Assembly: GCA_034666985.1 (NCBI GenBank)
Contig: JAXDKS010000003.1
Location: 1-64,000 of the forward strand
DNA from: DATARR01 sp034666985
Lineage (GTDB): Bacteria; Acidobacteriota; Thermoanaerobaculia; Multivoradales; UBA5704
Direction of reading: 5' to 3'
Length of the DNA: 64,000 nt
The position numbers and the translations under genes were made by a program. Below, piece by piece: positions 32,841 to 42,800 of this stretch; position 1 is the first letter of the stretch, and every line of letters starts with the position of its first letter. The notes under the pieces were generated by a model. That model saw only the letters and a program-made list of their open reading frames with translations. It was not told where the DNA came from and did not search any database.

Positions 32841-33051
32841 AGGGACAGGATATACCCGGCAGGCTTCGGAGGCTAGACCATCCACGGCCAGATAGGCCTC
32901 AGGGTCCCAAGATAGAGCCCTCGCCCGGAGAAGGGGAAGCGCACGCCTCGCCTTGTGAGGACGTTGCGTGGCAGGGGGGACGGCTCGGCATACAGGTAGA
33001 TCCTGTAGACTGCCCCGCCAGGAGCACCGCCTTCAGCGTGGCGTTCGCTCC

Positions 33052-33091
33052 TCGCTTGTACCTGGCGCTTGTACCTGGCGCTTGTACCTGG
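33052..33091 (+). repeat. Three tandem 13-nt repeats upstream of sbcD
   Basis: CGCTTGTACCTGG three times (33052-33090), immediately before the sbcD start region. The last copy is 14 bp from the ATG. Confidence 0.8.
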
Positions 33092-33104
33092 TAAGACGCC
33101 GACC

Positions 33105-34268
33105 ATGAAGATCGTCCACACGAGCGACTGGCACATTGGCCGCCGATGGAAGGGGATCACGCGCCTCGACGAGCTGGAGGCGGTGCTCGACCATCTCGCG
33201 GCCTTCATTGAAAGGGAATCCATCGACCTCGTCCTCCACACCGGGGACGTCTTCGAGAGCCGCAACCCACCGGCTGAGGCGGAGCAGCTCGTGAACCAGT
33301 TCCTGGTCCGCGTGGGGCGGACCGGAGCGCAGATGCTCGTCATCGCCGGCAACCACGACGATCCGCTCCGGCTGGACGCTCGTTCGCTGCTCACAGAATT
33401 CGTCAACGTACAGATCGTCGGCCGCCCACGCCTCGCCTCGCGGGGAGGGACCCGGATTCTCGAGACCCGCTGTGGAGAGACAGCCGTCATCGCGGTGCTG
33501 CCGTTCGCATCCCCAGGAGCCTGGGTGTCGGCGCTGGACCTCGCCGGCGAGGAGGCGAGCGCCCGAAGGCAATACGCTCGAATGTTCGAGCTCGCCGTCC
33601 AGGATCTCTGCGGCGCCTTTCGGCCGGATGCCGTCAACCTCTTCATGGCGCATACTCACCTCGAGGGAGCCCTCTTCGGCGACTCGGAGCGTCGGGTTCA
33701 CATCGGCGAGGACTGGGCCGCCTCGCCAGAGGCTCTGCCGTCCACGGCGAGCTACATCGCTCTCGGACACCTCCACAAGCCGCAGCAGATCGAGGGGCCG
33801 GTGCCCGCCTACTATGCCGGATCGCTTCTCCAGATGGACTTCGGTGAGGCCGGGGAGGAAAAAACCTTTGTCGTCGTCACGGCGTCGCCCGGCAAGCCCG
33901 TCAGGCCCGAAAAAATTGAGCATGTACCCTACGAGGGGGGACTGCCGCTCGTCGACCTTCGGGCCACGCTCGCGGAGCTTGAATCGACCGCGGACCAGTA
34001 TCGTACGGGTTGGTTGCGCGTGACGGTCCCGTTGACGGAGAGGGATCCCGATCTCAATCGAAAGGTTCGCGAGCTGCTCTCCAATGCGCTCGTCGTGCGC
34101 GCCGAGCTCCCCGAGACCGAGGAGCGGCCGGACATCCGGCTGGAGACCGGGGTTCCGCCGGTGGGACACTACGCCGCCTACCACCTCCGCGAGCACCAGC
34201 AGGCCGCGGACCTGGCCGTCCTGGATACCTTTCAGGATCTCTATGACCAAGTCTCCGGGGAGGATTGA
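33105..34268 (+). CDS. sbcD: Exonuclease SbcCD subunit D (Mre11-like nuclease)
   Basis: 387 residues from ATG 33105 (MKIVHTSDWHIGRRW). Metal-binding phosphoesterase motifs are all present: HTSDWHIG, LHTGDVFES, VIAGNHDDPLRL, FMAHTHLEGA and ALGHLHKPQ. The C-terminal capping and SbcC-binding region follows. With SbcC it forms an ATP-dependent double-strand exonuclease and hairpin endonuclease. The stop is 3 nt before the sbcC start. A fragment of this gene is duplicated at 30693-30724. Confidence 0.96.
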   Translation: MKIVHTSDWHIGRRWKGITRLDELEAVLDHLAAFIERESIDLVLHTGDVFESRNPPAEAEQLVNQFLVRVGRTGAQMLVIAGNHDDPLRLDARSLLTEFVNVQIVGRPRLASRGGTRILETRCGETAVIAVLPFASPGAWVSALDLAGEEASARRQYARMFELAVQDLCGAFRPDAVNLFMAHTHLEGALFGDSERRVHIGEDWAASPEALPSTASYIALGHLHKPQQIEGPVPAYYAGSLLQMDFGEAGEEKTFVVVTASPGKPVRPEKIEHVPYEGGLPLVDLRATLAELESTADQYRTGWLRVTVPLTERDPDLNRKVRELLSNALVVRAELPETEERPDIRLETGVPPVGHYAAYHLREHQQAADLAVLDTFQDLYDQVSGED

Positions 34269-34271
34269 GCG

Positions 34272-37200
34272 CTGCGTCCCGTCCATCTCACCATCGAGGG
34301 TCTCGCGTGCTTCAGGGACAAGCAGGAGATCGACTTCCGCACGCTCGAGCTCTTTGCCATCTCGGGGCCAACGGGAGCCGGCAAATCGACGCTGCTGGAC
34401 GCGATCATCTTTGCGCTCTATGGAGAAATCCCCCGGGTCAACACTTACAATCGGACCGAGATGATCTCGGCGGCCCGGAACCGGGTCAGCGTGGTACTGG
34501 ATTTCGACGTGGGGCCAAGCCGCTACCGCATCGCGCGGACTCTCCGGCGCAATGGCGTTCAAATGGTTCGATTGGAGGAGCGCGACGAAAGCGGCTCCTT
34601 CAAGAATCTGGCGGACCAGGTTCGCGCCGCGGCCGATCAGGTGGTTCAGATCCTGGGGCTTGGCGCACCTGCGTTCATGCAAGCCGTCGTTCTGCCGCAA
34701 GGCGAGTTCGCGAGGTTCCTCAAAGCGCAGCCGAGAGACCGGCGCAGCATGCTCCGTACGCTTCTTCGACTCGACGTCTACGAGCGGATGCGGGAACAGG
34801 CTCAGCGTCTGGCGGCGACGAAGAAGAGCACGGTTGATTCGATTCAGAAGCTCCTTTCGGACGAGTACGCGGGTATCGATGAGGCCGCTGTCGCCGGGCT
34901 GGAGACGGAGCACGCCCAAATCGTCGAGTCGCTCGGAGTATCGAGAAAGAGACGGGACGACGTCCAGGCCACGCTCGCCCGGCTGCGCGGCCTGCACGCG
35001 AAAACCCGGGAGCTTCAACAGATCGAAGAAAAGCGAGCGGCTCTGGAAAAGCAGGCCGAGCAAGTGAGCCGTGACAAAGCGAAGATCGAGACGGCGGCGC
35101 GTGCGGTGCCTCTGTTGCCTTTGCTCCATGAAGCGGCCCGCGCCTCCGCCTCTGCGCAGACGGCGGCGAAGGCGGCCGGCGAAGCCAAGGCCCAGTATGA
35201 TGCCGCACTGAAGGATTCAAAGGAGAAGACCAGCGCCCTGAAAGCCGCGGAAAAAGCCGCCAAGGGGATCAAGAGGATTCGCGAGCAGGTAGCGCGCCTC
35301 CACCAGGTGATCGGACGCCTTCCGGAACGGGAACAGCTCAAGGCGACCATCGAAAGGTTGATTCAGAGCTTGGAGGCTTTGCAGAGAGATCTTACCTCAC
35401 TCGCTGGGACGGTCGAATCGGCGCAGGCCGTGCAAGCGCAACAACAGAAAGCTGTGGAGGCTGCCCGGAAGGCTGCGGAGGCCTCCGGCTACGATCAGGA
35501 GCTCGACGAGCTCCTGCAAAGCGTCCGCGACCTCGCCATCGAGTTGGGCGCCGCTCGCAGGATCGCGGCGGAGCGCAGGCTCGAACGCGATCAGAAGCGC
35601 AAAGCGGTCGAAGAGCAGACGGCAAAGATCGAGCGGCTCAAGGAAAGGGCCGAGTCGGCCAGGAGCGCTGCCGAGAAGGCCCAGCGCGAGTGCGAGGCGG
35701 CTGAGGAGGCGCTTCATCGCGCGGACCGTCTGAACGAGGCCAATCACCTCCGCGAGGGATTGGTCCCCGGCCAGCCCTGCCCGGTGTGCGAGCAACTCGT
35801 GGCAACACCCCCTCCGGCCCAGCCGGTCCCCGAGCTCGAAGCGGCCAAGGCGGCGTTCCGAGCTGCCCGGGAGAAGCAAAAGGAGGCCGACGCGCTCGCC
35901 AGGACGAACGAGGCTGCGCTCACGGGCGAACAGGCGACGCTCCAGGCCGCCCGCCAGAACCTCGCCGAATTGGAGTCGCGCTACGCCGAGCTCCAAGCCG
36001 GCGTGGCCGCCGGCGAGGACAGAATCTTGCGAACGTTGGGCGACCACGCCCCAGACGGGGTTGCAACGATCGAGACCTGGATCGAAAAACAGATCGCAGC
36101 GACCGCTAGGAGCCGCAAAGCGAACGAAGAGGCGAAAGCGAGGCTGGCGACGGCGGAACGGGCTCTGGAAAAAGCCAAGGCCGAGGAAACCACCGCGCAG
36201 GAACGGCTCAAGGAGAGGGAAGCGTCGCGCCAGCAATTGGAGCAAGAGGGTCACGACAGCCTCGAACGACTCACGGCGATCCAGACCGAGATTAACGCCG
36301 TCACGGAGTCGGACGACCCGGCCGCCGAGGCCGCGGCTTTGGAAGAACAGATCCGGCAGCTCGAAATCAACCTCAGGGCGGCCTCCGAGGAAGCGGCAGC
36401 CGCACAAAACCGTCTGGCGGCCACCACGGAGGCGCAGCGGTTTACGGCTGAAGCTGCCAGAGCGGCCCGTGAGGACGCTTTCCAAAGAGCGGAGAGCCGG
36501 GACGCGGAAATCGCTCGCGCCGGCTTTGACGACGAGGCCGCCGTCCGTGAAGCCCTCCTCGACGAGGCCACCATAAACCGGCTCAAAGAGCAGGTCCACA
36601 AACATGTTCAGGATAGCCACGCCGCCGAGGAACGTATTGCGACCCTCAGAACCGAGCTGGGGGATGAGCGAGTGTCCGACGAACAGTTGACAGCCGTCGA
36701 GAAGATCGCTGTGGAAGTCACCACCGAAGTGGAGACCGCGCTCGGTCAGGAAAAGAAGCTCGAAGAGCAGATCGGGCGCATGAAGCAGCGGCTCGAACGC
36801 TCCAGAGAGCTCCGCGAGACGCTGGACGCCGAAGAGGCGGCTCTGCGCGTCTACGACCTCCTGGCCGGCGACCTGCGAAGCGACAAGTTCCAGGCGTACG
36901 TCCTGCAGGAAGTGTTCACCGAGCTCGTGCAGGGCGCCTCGACCCGGCTGATGATGTTGACCGGAGAGCGTTACTCCCTGCAATTCAACAACGAAGAGAT
37001 CAGGGTCGTCGATCACGACAACGCCGACGAAACGCGGATCAGCGACACGCTGAGCGGAGGAGAAACCTTCCTGACCTCGCTGGCCCTCGCCCTGGAGCTC
37101 AGCGACCAGGTTCAGCGTGCCGTCGGCGCGGTGAATCTCGACAGCCTGTTCATCGACGAGGGTTTCGGCACCCTCGATCCCGACACACTCGCGCTGGTCG

Positions 37201-37355
37201 CCGAGACCCTCCACGGGCTGCGAGTCGGCGGCCGGATGGTCGGCATCATCACCCACATCCCGGAGCTGCGAGACGAATTCGCCCAGCAGGTGATCGTAAC
37301 CAAGCGCCAGGGCTTCTCGACGGTTGAGGTTCGGGGGGCGGCGGAGGCGGCGTGA
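34272..37355 (+). CDS. sbcC: Exonuclease SbcCD subunit C (Rad50-like SMC ATPase)
   Basis: 1027 residues. The N-terminus LRPVHLTIEGLACFRDKQEI is essential to the fold but begins at CTG 34272, since no ATG, GTG or TTG occurs between the sbcD stop and the conserved start; the first ATG (34461) would delete Walker A (FAISGPTGAGKSTLLDAI). Long coiled coils flank the zinc hook CPVC (about residue 503). The C-terminal lobe has the signature LSGGETFLTSLALAL and Walker B LDSLFIDEGFGTLD. The last codons (RGAAEAA) differ from the ends of the duplicated copies downstream because a deletion removed the original stop. Confidence 0.95.
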   Translation: MRPVHLTIEGLACFRDKQEIDFRTLELFAISGPTGAGKSTLLDAIIFALYGEIPRVNTYNRTEMISAARNRVSVVLDFDVGPSRYRIARTLRRNGVQMVRLEERDESGSFKNLADQVRAAADQVVQILGLGAPAFMQAVVLPQGEFARFLKAQPRDRRSMLRTLLRLDVYERMREQAQRLAATKKSTVDSIQKLLSDEYAGIDEAAVAGLETEHAQIVESLGVSRKRRDDVQATLARLRGLHAKTRELQQIEEKRAALEKQAEQVSRDKAKIETAARAVPLLPLLHEAARASASAQTAAKAAGEAKAQYDAALKDSKEKTSALKAAEKAAKGIKRIREQVARLHQVIGRLPEREQLKATIERLIQSLEALQRDLTSLAGTVESAQAVQAQQQKAVEAARKAAEASGYDQELDELLQSVRDLAIELGAARRIAAERRLERDQKRKAVEEQTAKIERLKERAESARSAAEKAQRECEAAEEALHRADRLNEANHLREGLVPGQPCPVCEQLVATPPPAQPVPELEAAKAAFRAAREKQKEADALARTNEAALTGEQATLQAARQNLAELESRYAELQAGVAAGEDRILRTLGDHAPDGVATIETWIEKQIAATARSRKANEEAKARLATAERALEKAKAEETTAQERLKEREASRQQLEQEGHDSLERLTAIQTEINAVTESDDPAAEAAALEEQIRQLEINLRAASEEAAAAQNRLAATTEAQRFTAEAARAAREDAFQRAESRDAEIARAGFDDEAAVREALLDEATINRLKEQVHKHVQDSHAAEERIATLRTELGDERVSDEQLTAVEKIAVEVTTEVETALGQEKKLEEQIGRMKQRLERSRELRETLDAEEAALRVYDLLAGDLRSDKFQAYVLQEVFTELVQGASTRLMMLTGERYSLQFNNEEIRVVDHDNADETRISDTLSGGETFLTSLALALELSDQVQRAVGAVNLDSLFIDEGFGTLDPDTLALVAETLHGLRVGGRMVGIITHIPELRDEFAQQVIVTKRQGFSTVEVRGAAEAA

Positions 37356-37853
37356 GCTACGGATACCGAACACTGTACCCCCCAACACCATGAACAGGCT
37401 CGGAGCTACCTTGCCAAGCTCCGAATCGGAGATTGCAGAGCCAAGCTTCCTCTCGGGAGCTTCGCTCCGGCCCTGCCCTTCATTACATCCCTCCCGCCCA
37501 TGCTATCAGGGTAGCTCCCTGACCGTCCCAAGCCTGTACACCTGTTCAGCGTCTGACCCAAAACGGCGTAGCTCTGTCTTGCTGCGACTGGCGATATCAG
37601 CGCAGAGCCGAACGCTGCCGAGATTCCCAAGCTTCATCTCCGCTGCACAGGAAGGCGCATGAAATCTCAGGATTCGAGTGGAACCCTTCCCGCAGCGGCG
37701 TTTTTGGCTTCGTGGTCCAAGTGATGAAGCAGGCGGAACGGAATGCTGTCTCCCGAGCTGAGCTCTCCTCCGACCGATCACTCTGAGGGTCGCCGACACC
37801 ACGACCTGAGCAGGAGAGAAGCCATCTCACATCGGGCGTCCTCCTCATCCTCC
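37356..37853. other. Intergenic region of 498 bp; no gene seen
   Basis: Moderate GC, several short frames on both strands, none with a ribosome binding site or protein-like composition. Contains a small hairpin CGGGAGCTTCGCTCCGG (37457-37473). It lies between the end of sbcC and the 3' end of the minus-strand CHAT operon, so it may hold that operon's terminator and the left junction of the insert. Confidence 0.5.
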
Positions 37854-38945
37854 TCATAAAACTTTTCTCCAGAGGGCAAATTTCCGTGCGTGCTCACAGG
37901 TAAAACCGTCGACAACACCCGGCGCGGGAATACTTACATCTCCTGATGCTTCCATAACGGTGCCCGGATCGCCAACCCAATAGTCTGCTGTCTGAGGGCT
38001 CCCAGTCTCTTTGCCACCGAGAACATGGCCAAGCTCGTGGGCGAGCAGAGTCTCGTTCCCGTCACTCTTTTCGGTCACCACGACGATCGCCCGTTGCGGG
38101 CCATGGTCGCTGGCTTCTCCTCCTCCTGCTGCAAACAGTGGCTGGACAAAAGCTACAGGAACACCGTCACCGCGCGGGACCTGGCGAATCACCTCCCGCA
38201 GTGAATTAGTGTTCCCTCTCTCCAGGCTCTCAATAACACTGTGATCAACCATAAGAGGAAAGGGAGCCTTCTGGATGATCTGGATGCCACAGCCCTCTTG
38301 CCAGATCCTGACTGCTCCTCCCAGGAGCCGCCCTGTGGACTTAAAGATAGTTCCGGCAGTCTCCTGTACGAGGACCGGTTGGACTTCCAGGAAGTAGATA
38401 TAGGCTTGCCCGGAGAAATCCCTAGAAGGAAGATCGTGAGGGAACAGGCGGGCCTCACCCGCCACCGTCGCATCGATGCGTTGCGTTCCGAAGTCGAGCG
38501 CGAAGGCTTCGGACTGGATACTGAGAGACCCGCTCACCTGGGGGACGACCGCGTCGGGTGCAGGAAGGCTCAAGAGAAGAGACAGGCCCAGCGTTGCTGG
38601 AAAGGTCGGGGCTTCGCGGAAGTCCCCATCACCCAGGAACTGTGCGGGATCGGTGACGGGCAGGCGGTAGAGGCCCGGTATTTCGCCTGTCAACTGCGCG
38701 TTCTGAGCATCGATCCCGGTCAGGGTCACGGAGCCTTGAGTCGCCTCGAAATACAGGCGCTGGTCCGGGTTCCAACCGAGCGAGTGCACCACCCGGACGG
38801 AAAGGATCTCACCGGAGATCGGATTCGTTCCTTCGCCCGAGCTGCGGACTCGGAGGTCGGCCGTGAGGTTTTCGAGGCCGTGTTGCTGACTATTCACCTT
38901 CAGAGTGGAGAACAGCAGAGGATTGGCTGCCAGTTGAGCGAGCAT
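37854..38945 (-). CDS. Putative zinc metallopeptidase-like protein of the CHAT operon
   Basis: 363 residues, ATG 38945 after GAGGTCCCGCT. The first 200 residues look beta-rich (ENLTADLRVRSSGEG, SGEILSVRVVHSLGWN, QGSVTLTGIDAQNAQLTGEIPG). The C-terminal part has NETLLAHELGHVLGGKETGSP, an HExxH zinc motif with a following Gly-Gly and Glu (about residue 302), and GTVMEASGDV downstream. A metzincin-like or related peptidase is plausible; the third ligand is not certain. No signal peptide. It is the last gene of a three-gene operon, 9 nt after its neighbour. Confidence 0.65.
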   Translation of the reverse strand: MLAQLAANPLLFSTLKVNSQQHGLENLTADLRVRSSGEGTNPISGEILSVRVVHSLGWNPDQRLYFEATQGSVTLTGIDAQNAQLTGEIPGLYRLPVTDPAQFLGDGDFREAPTFPATLGLSLLLSLPAPDAVVPQVSGSLSIQSEAFALDFGTQRIDATVAGEARLFPHDLPSRDFSGQAYIYFLEVQPVLVQETAGTIFKSTGRLLGGAVRIWQEGCGIQIIQKAPFPLMVDHSVIESLERGNTNSLREVIRQVPRGDGVPVAFVQPLFAAGGGEASDHGPQRAIVVVTEKSDGNETLLAHELGHVLGGKETGSPQTADYWVGDPGTVMEASGDVSIPAPGVVDGFTCEHARKFALWRKVL

Positions 38946-38954
38946 AGCGGGACC

Positions 38955-39851
38955 TCAGAAGCTAAAGTTGACTTCAGAGAATCGGAGCGGCAGACAGTTT
39001 AGGCCATTGCCCCCGGTAAGGGATCTGGTCAGGCGGGGAATGGGGCAGCGAAAAACATCGAGGGCGGCCGCCAGATCAGGCGGGCTGTCCACGATCTCGT
39101 AGTGCCAACGGAAGTCGTCGTCATCGGGCATGCTCTCCGGAGCCGGCTTCTTACCCCATTGGAGCGGGTTTTCGTCGCAGAGGTTGGCCACAGTGACGAA
39201 GGCAGGGCCCTTGGAGAAGGTAAAGGACTTACCGGTCGGAGTACCGGTGAAGTCCGTCTGGACGATCTCGAGCGAGGTGAGATTCTCCAGGGTTACGGTA
39301 ACTTGGAAGTTGAGCCGCTTGGTGACCGGCGGATCGACCGAGCGGCGGAGAAAGCTCTCGAACACCCAGACAGGATTCAAGGGGAGGGATGAGAGCTTTC
39401 CGTGATGGAGGACGACTTGCGCGGCGACCGTGGAGATGTTCGGAGTATTGACGGCATTCTTGACGCTCAACTGAGGCTGGAACCCAGGGGTCGCGATGTC
39501 GTCGAAGCTTGCAAGTCCGCCAATGCCGTCCCAGATTGGGAGGATAGGATCGCCTTCGAACCTGGGATTGATGAGCAAACGATGGCCTTGCAGGAACCAT
39601 AGACCCTCCAGATCCTGTCGGTTGTTAACCAAGATATCCCGCGGTTGGGTGGCGAAGTAGACGAAGGGAGAGTGCCTGCGGAGGCGAGAGACCTGATCCA
39701 CCTTGGAAGTTTTCATTCCGCTCAAGTCCGGTTCCGGTTTCCAGGCATTCGGCAAGACTACGCAAAAGGCCTCAGGCGGGGCCGGGTAATTCTTCTTCGG
39801 GACGATCCCGCAGATTCCCGTGAAGACGATCTGTGCCGTGAATGTGGCCAT
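38955..39851 (-). CDS. Hypothetical protein of the CHAT operon (298 aa)
   Basis: ATG 39851 follows GAGAAAGGAAATGTA. MATFTAQIVFTGICGIVPKK, then beta-rich soluble sequence with PFVYFATQPRDILVNNRQDLEGLWFLQGHRLLINP and an acidic patch PESMPDDDDFRWHYEIVD. No catalytic motif or export signal. I do not recognise the family. It lies between a CHAT protease and an HExxH protein; gene spacing (36 and 9 nt) supports one transcript, so it is a candidate substrate or adaptor of that system. Confidence 0.65.
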   Translation of the reverse strand: MATFTAQIVFTGICGIVPKKNYPAPPEAFCVVLPNAWKPEPDLSGMKTSKVDQVSRLRRHSPFVYFATQPRDILVNNRQDLEGLWFLQGHRLLINPRFEGDPILPIWDGIGGLASFDDIATPGFQPQLSVKNAVNTPNISTVAAQVVLHHGKLSSLPLNPVWVFESFLRRSVDPPVTKRLNFQVTVTLENLTSLEIVQTDFTGTPTGKSFTFSKGPAFVTVANLCDENPLQWGKKPAPESMPDDDDFRWHYEIVDSPPDLAAALDVFRCPIPRLTRSLTGGNGLNCLPLRFSEVNFSF

Positions 39852-39886
39852 TACATTTCCTTTCTCCGCCCTGGTTGCGGGCAGTG

Positions 39887-42800
39887 TCAAACCTTCGAAT
39901 TCACAACCAGCTCATAAGCAGTCCAGGTGGCAGGAGAGCGAAGGCTCGGGTCTGGGTGGTGGAGCATGTGAAGCTGCGCCTCACGGAGCGCCCGAGCGGG
40001 GTCTCCGGTAATGGGGAGCTGCCGGTGGAACTCGATCAGTAGCTCCCGGCTGGAGCGGTCCTCCACTTTCCACAGCGCTCCCACCACAGCCGAGGCGCCA
40101 GCGTCGAGCAGGGCTCGCACTAGCCCCGAGATCCCTTCGGACCGGCGGGGGAGTGGTTCGAACGTGTCGCAGGCCGAGAGCACAGCGAGCTGGAGGTGTG
40201 GCAGATGCAACTTGGCGATGTCGGAGGCGGAAAGCAGCGAGGCCCGGGGCCAGCCCGGATCGGGTGCGAGCGGCAGGAACGAGCGGCTCGGATCGGTTGG
40301 ATGCGCTACGGCATGGCCGGCGAAGTGCAGCAGCGTAGCTTGTGGCAATGCCTGGAGCAGGGCCGGGGCGGTCGCCCGCTCGCCCGAGAGCAGCGTGGAA
40401 TCCGGGTAGAGCGTCCGCAGCGAAGCCGCTTCGTCCGCTGCGCCAGCGAGACCCGATAGTCGAGGGAATTCACTGCGGTCGAGCTGCGGAGAGCCAATCA
40501 AGAGGACCGTTGCCTTGCCGGAAGCGAGCGAGGGCTCGGGAAGTACCGGTGCGCAGCCGGCCACCGAGTTTGCCAGGACCACGATATACCTGGTCAAAAG
40601 CGGGCCCGAGCCGTCCGGCATCGGCAGTGCTGCGAACGGGACCCCGGCAAGCTCGCGGTCGGGCACGAAGCATAGGCGCGTCCCGGCGGCGAGTCCATCT
40701 GGCACTAGCCAACGGGTGAGCTCGGTCGAGGGCGGCACGGCGCGCCGACCGAAGCGCAGAGACTCGGTGAAGCGCTGTATCTGAACGGCGAGCTCAGCCC
40801 GGCCGATGGGCAGGCCCTCCAGGCGAAGCGTGCTGCCCGCGACCTGGAAGCGGTAGAGAACGCCGGATTGCACAGCGTAGGCCAGGATCACGGTGGACGG
40901 AGCGGACACAGGCAGGACGTGATCTCGGGAGGGCCCGGCTGCCGCCCGGCTGCGCTCGAGCAACTGGAGGGCTTCCATGCTGCCTCCTGGCCGGGCCGCC
41001 GCGAGCGCGATCAGCTCGTCATAGACGCCCTGCCAGGTCTCGCTGTAAAGCCGGCGGTCCCCTCCGGTGGCGAGCTGCTCCCGCTGCTCTTCGAACAGGC
41101 GAACGGCTGCCTGCAAGTCGGCCTGGGCTTCCAGGGTTCTGCCTTGTGCCTTGCGGGTCCGCGCCCTCCCGAGCAGGGTAGCGGCTTCGCGCAGGACCAG
41201 CCTGTGGCTGCGGAAAAAGCTCAAGGCGCGGTCGAAGGCCGTCTCTGCGTCCTCCACGCCTGCCCCGGCGGCGAGCTCGGCCAAGGCAAGCTGCACCTCA
41301 GCCTCGATGCGCGGGAGAAGAGGCGAGGCCGGCAGCTCCCGGGAAATGGCCAGGGCGCGATCGAGGTCCGCCAGGAGCAGTGCGGCCGGCGCCCGGCCCC
41401 GCCGGAAAAGCGCACGGCGAAGGTGGGACTCTAGGGCGAGCAGAGGGTCTGGGCCGTCGCCGAAGAGCGCCACGTCCTCCTCGGCGAAGAGATTGGCGGC
41501 GAGCGGGTATCCTTCCTCCAGCGCTGCGTCGCCTCCCTCCCAGAGCAGGTTGTGGATCGAGATGTGCCGCGTCTGGCCGACCAGCAGACGCAGACCTCTG
41601 TAACGATCCTGCCAGGCGGACTGAGAGTCTCCCAGCTGGCGGAGGGTCTCGGCCACGAGTCCCAGAGCTCCGGCGTGGCTGTCACGCTCGCGGGCCGGCT
41701 CAAAGGCCGCTGCGGCGGTTCGGAAGGCGCTGAGCGCCTCCGCCAATCGCCCGAGTCGAAAAAGGGCCAACCCCATCGCCCAGGCGGTCCGCCCGCAAAG
41801 GGAGGGAAGGCGCTCCAAGGCGCAGCCTGACAGCAGCGGAGAGAGGATCGCGATGGCCTTTTCATTCTGGTTGTTGTAGACCTCGACTGAGCCGAGATCG
41901 AGCACAACCCAATCGCCGACCGGGCTGTGCTCTGCAACGAGCAGCGGCTGGGCTTCGGCCAGTAGCGCGGTGGCCCTGGGATAGTCCCGATCCAGGTAGC
42001 GCTGGTGACCTTGCCCATAGAGACGATAGGCTTGCGCCAGCTTTCGCTCGTCGCCAATCGAGCGACTCCGCACCACCTCAATCACCTTGGCGCCTTCGAG
42101 CGCGGTGCGGTCACCACCCCGCCGTGCGAGTTCCTCGCCCACTACCCGCACGGCAGAGAGCCAGCTCTTGGCCTCCTCGCTATGACCGCCAAGGAAGGCC
42201 TCTCCCCACCGCGGAAGCCCCACTCCAACTGCGAACTCACGCGCCTCTCGCGGGTGGCTCTCAATGAGACTAGCGAGCCGTTCGGCGTCTCCGGACATGG
42301 CGGCATCCGAAAAGCGTTCGCTGGCGGGCTCGGCCTGGGCCTGGATCCGCAACTCGATCGTTTCGAGGTGGGCACGTGCTTCCGCCTCCCACGACGGGTC
42401 GAATTCGATTTCGAGAAAGCAGAGCCAGGCTTGGCGGGCGAGGATCAGCAACTGCAGCTTCTCGAGCGCCATCGCACGGTTGAAGAGCAGCCAGGGCTTG
42501 GCTGCGGAGCTCTGCAGGGCGGCCTGTTCGAGAAGCTCAATGGCGGCGACGAGATCAGCAGGCTGGTCGCGTCGGCCAGCGCGCTCGATGAGAGCGGCCG
42601 CGAGGTCGTTTGCCCGCCCTGGGTCAGAGGGCTCAGTGCGATGAGCTGTTTCGAGTCGTTCAATGGCCCGCTCCAGGCCGTCTGGATCCTTCGCTACCAG
42701 CAGGAGGGCTAGTCCCGATGCCTGAGGGTCGAGCTCATTCAGAGCCGTTCGGTGGAGAATGCCCCCGAACCTTCCGGAGGCCGACTGACAATGGGCCCAG

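Noticed and set aside
34461..37355. sbcC starting at ATG 34461
   Set aside because: This would remove Walker A and the conserved N-terminal strand, both of which are intact in frame upstream.
37406..37630. Short minus-strand frame downstream of sbcC
   Set aside because: No ribosome binding site, no motif, and composition typical of intergenic DNA.
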